DNA of 64,000 bases, taken from the NCBI GenBank assembly GCA_036250195.1, contig JAVHZZ010000016.1:1612001-1676000 (forward strand), written 5' to 3'. The position numbers were made by a program, and so were the translations under genes. Under the pieces are notes generated by a model. That model did not search any database, had not been told where the DNA came from, and was given only the letters and a program-made list of their open reading frames with translations. Shown piece by piece: positions 57,914 through 64,000 of the stretch. Source of the stretch: Mixophyes australis. Taxonomy: Eukaryota > Chordata > Amphibia > Anura > Limnodynastidae. Each line of letters starts with the position of its first letter. The first letter of the stretch is position 1.

Positions 57914-60900
57914 CGATTAATGAATCATGAATTGAATCATGAATCATGAATCATGAATTGAATCATGAAGTGAATTATGAATCATGAATCATGAATTGAA
58001 TCATGAATCGAATCATGAATCGAATCATGAATCATGATTTGAATCATGAATCATGAATCGAATCATGAATCATGAATCATGAATCATGAATCATGAATCG
58101 AATCATGAATCATGAATTGAATCATAAATCATGAATTGAATTATGAATCATGAATCATGAATCGAATCATGAATCATGAATCGAAGCATGAATCATGAAT
58201 TGAAACATGAATCATGAATTGAATCATGAATCATGAATCATGAAATGATTTAAGAATCATGAATCGAATCATGAATAATAAATCGAATCATGAATCATGA
58301 ATTGAATCATGAATTATGAATAGAAACACGAATCAAGAAATGAATCATGATTCATGAAACAAATCATAATCATTAATCATGAATCGAATCATGAATCATG
58401 AATTGAATCATGAATCATGAATTGAATCATAAATCATGAATTGAATCATGAATCATGAATCATGAATCGAATCATGAATCATGAATCAAGAATTAAATCA
58501 TGAATCATGAATCATGAATCATGAATTGAATCATGAATCGAATCATGAATCATGAATCATGAATTGAATCATGAATCATGAATCGAATCATGAATCTCGA
58601 ATCATGAATTGAATCATGATTCATGAATCATGAATCGAATCATGAATTAAATAATGAATCATGATTTGAATCATGAATCATGAATCGAATCATGAATCAT
58701 GAATCATGAATCATGAATCATGAATCGAATCATGAATCATGAATTGAATCATAAATCATGAATTGAATTATGAATCATGAATCATGAATCGAATCATGAA
58801 TCATGAATCGAAGCATGAATCATGAATTGAAACATGAATCATGAATTGAATCATGAATCATGAATCATGAAATGATTTAAGAATCATGAATCGAATCATG
58901 AATAATAAATCGAATCATGAATCATGAATTGAATCATGAATTATGAATAGAAACACGAATCATGAAATGAATCATGAATCATGAAACGAATCATAATCAT
59001 TAATCATGAATCGAATCATGAATCATGAATTGAATCATGAATCATGAATTGGATCATAAATCATGAATTGAATCATGAATCATGAATCATGAATCGAATC
59101 ATGAATCATGAATCAAGAATTAAATCATGAATCATGAATCATGAATCATGAATTGAATCATGAATCGAATCATGAATCATGAATCATGAATTGAATCATG
59201 AATCATGAATCGAATCATGAATCTCGAATCATGAATTGAATCATGATTCATGAATCATGAATCGAATCATGAATTAAATAATGAATCATGAATCATGAAT
59301 TGAATCATGAATCATGAATCATGAATCGAATCATGAATTATGAATCATGAATCATGAATCATGAATCAAATCATAATTCATGAATTGAATCATGAATCAT
59401 GAATCATGAATTGAATCATGAATCATGAATCATGAATCGAATCATGAATCATGATTTGAATCATGACTCATGAATCGAAACATGAATCATGAATCAGTAA
59501 ATGAATCAAGAATCATGAATCGAATCATGAATCATGAATCATGAATAATGAATCGAATCATGAATCATGAATTGAATCATGAATCATGAATTGAATCATG
59601 AATTATGAATCCAAACACGAATTATGTATTGAATCATAAATCATGAATCATGAATTGAATCATGAATCATGAATCGAATCATGAATCATGAATCGAATCA
59701 TGAATTAAATAATAAATCATGAATCATGAATTGAATCATGAATCATGAATCGAATCATGAATCATGAATTGAATCATGAATTGAATCATAAATCATAAAT
59801 TGAATCATGAATCATGAATCGAATCATGAATCATGAATTGAATCATGAATCATGAATCATGAATCGAATCATGAATCATGAATTATGAATCATGAATCAT
59901 GAATCATGAATCAAATCATAATTCATGAATTGAATCATGAATCATGAATCGAATCATGAATCATGATTTGAATCATGAATCATGAATCGAAACATGAATC
60001 ATGAATTGAATCATGAATCATGAAATGAATCAAGAATCATGAATCGAATCATGAATCATGAATCATGAATAATGAATCGAATCATGAATCATGAATTGAA
60101 TCATGAATCATGAATTGAATCATGAATTATGAATCGAAACACGAATCATGAATTGAATCATGAATCATGAATCATGAAATGAATCATGAAATGAATCATA
60201 AATCATTAATCATGAATCGAATCATGAATCATGAATTGAATCATGAATCATGAATTGAATCATAAATCATGAATTGAATCATGAATCATGAATTGAATCA
60301 TGATTTGAATCATGAATCATGAATCATGAATCATGAATCGAATCATGAATTATGAATCATGAATTGAATCATGAATCATGAATCATGAATCATGAATTGA
60401 ATCATGAATCGAATCATGAATCATGAATCATGAATTGAATCATGAATCATGAATCATGAATCATGAATTCAATCATGAATCATGAATTGAATCATAAATC
60501 ATGAATTGAATCATGAATCATGAATTGAATCATGAATCATGAATCATGAATTGAATTATGAATCATGAATCGAATCATGAATTAAATAATGAATCATGAA
60601 TCATGAATTGAATCATGAATCATGAATCGAATCATGAATCATGAAATGAATCATAATTCATAAATCATGAATTGAATCATAAATCATGAATCGAATCATG
60701 AATTAAATAATGAATCATGAATCATGAATTGAATCATGAATCATAAATCGAATCATGAATCATGAATCATGAATCATGAATCATGAATTGAATCATAAAT
60801 TGAATCATAAATCTTAAATCATGAATTGAATCATGAATCATGAATCGAATCATGAATCATGAAATGAATCATAAATCATGAATCATGAATCGAATCATGA

Positions 60901-61736
60901 ATCATGAATTGAATCATGAATCATGAAATGAATCATGAATCATGAATCATGAATCATGAATTGAATCATAAATTGAATCATAAATCTTAAATCATGAATT
61001 GAATCATGAATCATGAATCGAATCATGAATCATGAAATGAATCATAAATCATGAATCATGAAATGAATCATGAATCGAATCATGAATCATGAATCGAAAC
61101 ATGAATCATGAATTGAATCATGAATCATGAATCATAAAATGAATCAAGAATCGTGAATCAAATTATGAATCATGAATCATGAATAATGAATCGAATCATG
61201 AATCATGAATCGAATCATGAATATTGAATCATGAATTAAATCATCAATCATGAATCATGAATTGAATCATGAATCATGAATAATGAATTGAATCATGAAT
61301 CATGAAATGAATCATGAATTGAATAATGAATCATGAATTGAATCATAAATCATGAATTGAATCATGAATCATGAAATGAATCATGAATTGAATCATGAAT
61401 CATGAAATGAATCATGAATTGAATCATGAATCATGAATCATGAATTGAATCATGAATCATGAATTGAATCATGAATCATGAAATGAATAATGAATTGAAT
61501 CATGAATCATGAATCATGAATTGAATCATGAATCATGAATTGAATCATGAATCATGAATCATGAATCATGAATTGAATCATGAATCATGAATCATGAATC
61601 ATGAATTGAATCATGAATCATGAATCATTAATCAAATCATGAATCATGAATTGAATTATGAATCATGAATCATGAATCGAATCATGAATCTCGAATCATG
61701 AATCTCGAATCATGAATTGAATCATGAATCATGAAT
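57914..61736 (+). repeat. Right-domain block, 3823 bases, full length
   Basis: Marker order is CGATTAATG 57914, AAATGATTTAAG 58243 and 58870, palindrome 58614 and 59241, TGACTCA 59464, AGTAAATG 59496, CTTAAATC 60813 and 60986, ATATTG 61221, GAAAT-rich stretch, doubled GAATCTC. The distance from CGATTAATG to AGTAAATG is 1582, the same as in the block at 51581. A new variant, CACGAATTATGTATTG near 59.62 kb, is shared only with the last block of the window. Confidence 0.84.
58036..59289 (+). repeat. 627-base tandem duplication (third instance)
   Basis: This corresponds to 55365-56618 shifted by 2671 bases. AAATGATTTAAG is at 58243 and 58870 and the palindromes are at 58614 and 59241, both 627 bases apart. 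The first half has the AATCAAGAAATG variant; the second half has the ancestral CATGAAATG form, with TTGGATCATAAATC near 59.05 kb shared with 56.38 kb. Confidence 0.82.
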
Positions 61737-64000
61737 CGATTAATGAATCATGAATTGAATCATGAATCATGAATCATGAATTGAATCATGAATTGAATCA
61801 TGAAGTGAATTATGAATCATGAATCATGAATTGAATCATGAATCGAATCATGAATCTCGAATCATGAATTGAATCATGAATTGAATCATGAATCATAAAT
61901 CGAATCATGAATCATGAATCGAATCATGAATCATGAATCATGAATTGAATCATGAATTGAATCATGAATCATGAATCATGAATTGAATAATGAATCATGA
62001 ATCAAATCATGAATCATGAATTGAATCATGAATCATGAATCATGAATCGAATCATGAATAATGAATTGAATCATGAATCATGAATCGAATCATGAATAAT
62101 GAATAATGAATCATGAATCATGAATCATGAATTGAATCATGAATCATGAATCATGAATCGAATCATGAATCATGATTTGAATCATGACTCATGAATCGAA
62201 ACATGAATCATGAATCAGTAAATGAATCAAGAATCATGAATCGAATCATGAATCATGAATCATGAATAATGAATCGAATCATGAATCATGAATTGAATCA
62301 TGAATCATGAATTGAATCATGAATTATGAATCCAAACACGAATTATGTATTGAATCATAAATCATGAATCATGAATTGAATCATGAATCATGAATCGAAT
62401 CATGAATCATGAATCGAATCATGAATTAAATAATAAATCATGAATCATGAATTGAATCATGAATCATGAATCGAATCATGAATCATGAATTGAATCATGA
62501 ATTGAATCATAAATCATAAATTGAATCATGAATCATGAATCGAATCATGAATCATGAATTGAATCATGAATCATGAATCATGAATCGAATCATGAATCAT
62601 GAATTATGAATCATGAATCATGAATCATGAATCAAATCATAATTCATGAATTGAATCATGAATCATGAATCGAATCATGAATCATGATTTGAATCATGAA
62701 TCATGAATCGAAACATGAATCATGAATTGAATCATGAATCATGAAATGAATCAAGAATCATGAATCGAATCATGAATCATGAATCATGAATAATGAATCG
62801 AATCATGAATCATGAATTGAATCATGAATCATGAATTGAATCATGAATTATGAATCGAAACACGAATCATGAATTGAATCATGAATCATGAATCATGAAA
62901 TGAATCATGAAATGAATCATAAATCATTAATCATGAATCGAATCATGAATCATGAATTGAATCATGAATCATGAATTGAATCATAAATCATGAATTGAAT
63001 CATGAATCATGAATTGAATCATGATTTGAATCATGAATCATGAATCATGAATCATGAATCGAATCATGAATTATGAATCATGAATTGAATCATGAATCAT
63101 GAATCATGAATCATGAATTGAATCATGAATCGAATCATGAATCATGAATCATGAATTGAATCATGAATCATGAATCATGAATCATGAATTCAATCATGAA
63201 TCATGAATTGAATCATAAATCATGAATTGAATCATGAATCATGAATTGAATCATGAATCATGAATCATGAATTGAATTATGAATCATGAATCGAATCATG
63301 AATTAAATAATGAATCATGAATCATGAATTGAATCATGAATCATGAATCGAATCATGAATCATGAAATGAATCATAATTCATAAATCATGAATTGAATCA
63401 TAAATCATGAATCGAATCATGAATTAAATAATGAATCATGAATCATGAATTGAATCATGAATCATAAATCGAATCATGAATCATGAATCATGAATCATGA
63501 ATCATGAATTGAATCATAAATTGAATCATAAATCTTAAATCATGAATTGAATCATGAATCATGAATCGAATCATGAATCATGAAATGAATCATAAATCAT
63601 GAATCATGAATCGAATCATGAATCATGAATTGAATCATGAATCATGAAATGAATCATGAATCATGAATCATGAATCATGAATTGAATCATAAATTGAATC
63701 ATAAATCTTAAATCATGAATTGAATCATGAATCATGAATCGAATCATGAATCATGAAATGAATCATAAATCATGAATCATGAAATGAATCATGAATCGAA
63801 TCATGAATCATGAATCGAAACATGAATCATGAATTGAATCATGAATCATGAATCATAAAATGAATCAAGAATCGTGAATCAAATTATGAATCATGAATCA
63901 TGAATAATGAATCGAATCATGAATCATGAATCGAATCATGAATATTGAATCATGAATTAAATCATCAATCATGAATCATGAATTGAATCATGAATCATGA
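61737..64000 (+). repeat. Right-domain block, partial, with 2721-base copy of the previous block
   Basis: After CGATTAATG at 61737 the block lacks AAATGATTTAAG and the palindrome, reaching AGTAAATG after only 480 bases (62217). From about 62112 to the window end it matches 59391-61279 at an offset of 2721: AGTAAATG 59496/62217, CTTAAATC 60813/63534 and 60986/63707, ATATTG 61221/63942. The AATTATGTATTG and AATCGTGAATC variants are shared. The window ends inside the copy, so the array continues to the right. Confidence 0.86.

Larger units (their letters stand above)
1..64000 (+). repeat. GAATCAT heptamer satellite array with GAATT/GAATC pentamers
   Basis: Every line of the window reads as head-to-tail GAATCAT units interrupted by five-base forms GAATT and GAATC, so local periods are 12, 19, 26 or 33 bases. 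All units run in the same direction; I saw no inverted block. The only departures are point variants of the unit (for example AAATCAT, GAATTAT, GAAACAT, GAATAAT, GAATCTC, GAATCAA). The longest homopolymer noticed is five A at 20316-20320. Each unit contains TGA on the plus strand and on its complement, so open frames are quickly closed, and the common G-to-A variant merely turns TGA into TAA. No gene, RNA gene or mobile element was found, so the entire gene-free window is accounted for by this repeat. A eukaryotic heterochromatic satellite is the inference; the species and chromosome location are unknown. The array extends beyond both window edges. Confidence 0.97.
31740..64000 (+). repeat. 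Right domain: shorter, nested higher-order repeat family
   Basis: AAATGATTTAAG replaces the left-domain AAATTATTTAAG and starts at 31753, 33075, 41962, 45190, 48790, 51910, 52537, 55572, 56199, 57221, 58243 and 58870. Further markers are CGATTAATG (38489, 41671, 48485, 51581, 55243, 56892, 57914, 61737), AGTAAATG (33731, 42588, 45865, 49416, 53163, 59496, 62217), GAAGCATG next to the first word, and CTTAAATC (from 50740). Spacing is irregular between 33 and 48 kb and strikingly regular from 48 kb onward. Left-type TTGCATC segments are still interspersed up to 47776, so the domains share ancestry. Confidence 0.85.

Noticed and set aside
1..64000. Protein-coding open frames within the array
   Set aside because: A pure heptamer run puts TGA in every frame each 21 bases on both strands; the frequent AAATCAT variant only turns TGA into TAA. 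Short open stretches occur where 12-base units keep one frame open (for example 39184-39255), but they encode only the repeating N-H-E-L motif, have no ribosome-binding or splice context, and are shadows of the repeat.
1..64000. Telomere repeat
   Set aside because: Seven-base telomere repeats such as the plant type are G-rich on one strand with runs of three G. This heptamer has a single G and a single C and no G-run. Long higher-order structure is also unlike a telomerase product.
1..64000. Drosophila simple-satellite rule (RRN/RN composition)
   Set aside because: I tested whether GAATCAT or its complement could be written as purine-purine-N and purine-N steps, as described for several Drosophila melanogaster satellites. 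It cannot in any rotation I tried, so I do not assign the window to that group, although 7-base satellites exist in other Drosophila.
1..64000. CRISPR array
   Set aside because: Some segments show repeat-like words separated by near-constant lengths, but the spacers are the same heptamers, with no unique spacer sequence and no cas genes.
1..64000. Assembly artefact as the explanation of the whole window
   Set aside because: Copies differ by many private variants and by ordered insertions and losses, which an assembler loop would not create. Local artefacts remain possible at the near-identical 2691- and 2721-base duplications, and these are flagged in the findings.

Overview
The whole 64,000-base window is one satellite DNA array. 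I found no gene, RNA gene, transposon, CRISPR array or unique DNA on either strand. The array is built from the heptamer GAATCAT (equivalently TGAATCA) and two pentamer forms, GAATT and GAATC, always in the same orientation. Heptamers and pentamers alternate in short runs (7+5, 7+7+5, 7+7+7+5), so the basic period switches between 12, 19, 26 and 33 bases. Base composition is AT-rich throughout. Almost every remaining difference is a point variant of the heptamer: AAATCAT, GAATTAT, GAAACAT, GAATAAT, GAATCTC, GAATCAA or GATTCAT. Stop codons recur every few bases in most frames on both strands, so protein coding is excluded in practice.

This suggests constitutive heterochromatin of a eukaryote (pericentromeric, subtelomeric or sex-chromosome satellite) assembled from long reads. 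The sequence does not identify the species. I do not recognise the heptamer as a known telomere repeat or as a named satellite family.

Above the heptamer level there is a clear hierarchy, which I traced with rare variant words used as markers. In about the first 31 kb (left domain) a long higher-order unit of roughly 4 to 5 kb repeats. Its marker TTGCATC lies at 5977, 10546, 15309, 20468, 25256 and 29203, and a second marker, TCAATAAA, keeps exactly the same spacing over the same stretch. A 2,533-base block (588-3120) is copied almost perfectly at 3279-5811. From about 31.7 kb rightwards (right domain) a different set of markers appears, with the word AAATGATTTAAG replacing AAATTATTTAAG. Units here are shorter and more rearranged. 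At 35.6-41 kb TTGCATC recurs every 1.1-1.7 kb. From 41.7 kb onward blocks beginning at CGATTAATG have sizes 6814, 3096, 3662, 1649, 1022 and 3823 bases plus a partial last one. Inside these blocks an exact 627-base tandem duplication recurs three times, and one 3,662-base and two 1,022-base offsets are exact at several markers. The last ~1.9 kb copies 59.39-61.28 kb at an offset of 2,721 bases.

The layout is what repeated unequal exchange or break-induced copying of kilobase tracts would produce, acting on an older heptamer array. Further features of interest are a 20-base perfect palindrome kept as a higher-order marker, a pentamer junction (C|G, T|G, C|A) that looks like methyl-CpG decay, and scattered perfect TGACTCA/TGAGTCA sites created from TGAATCA by one base change. 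All coordinates and comparisons were made by eye. Marker positions should be accurate to the base or within a few bases, while block edges are less certain.
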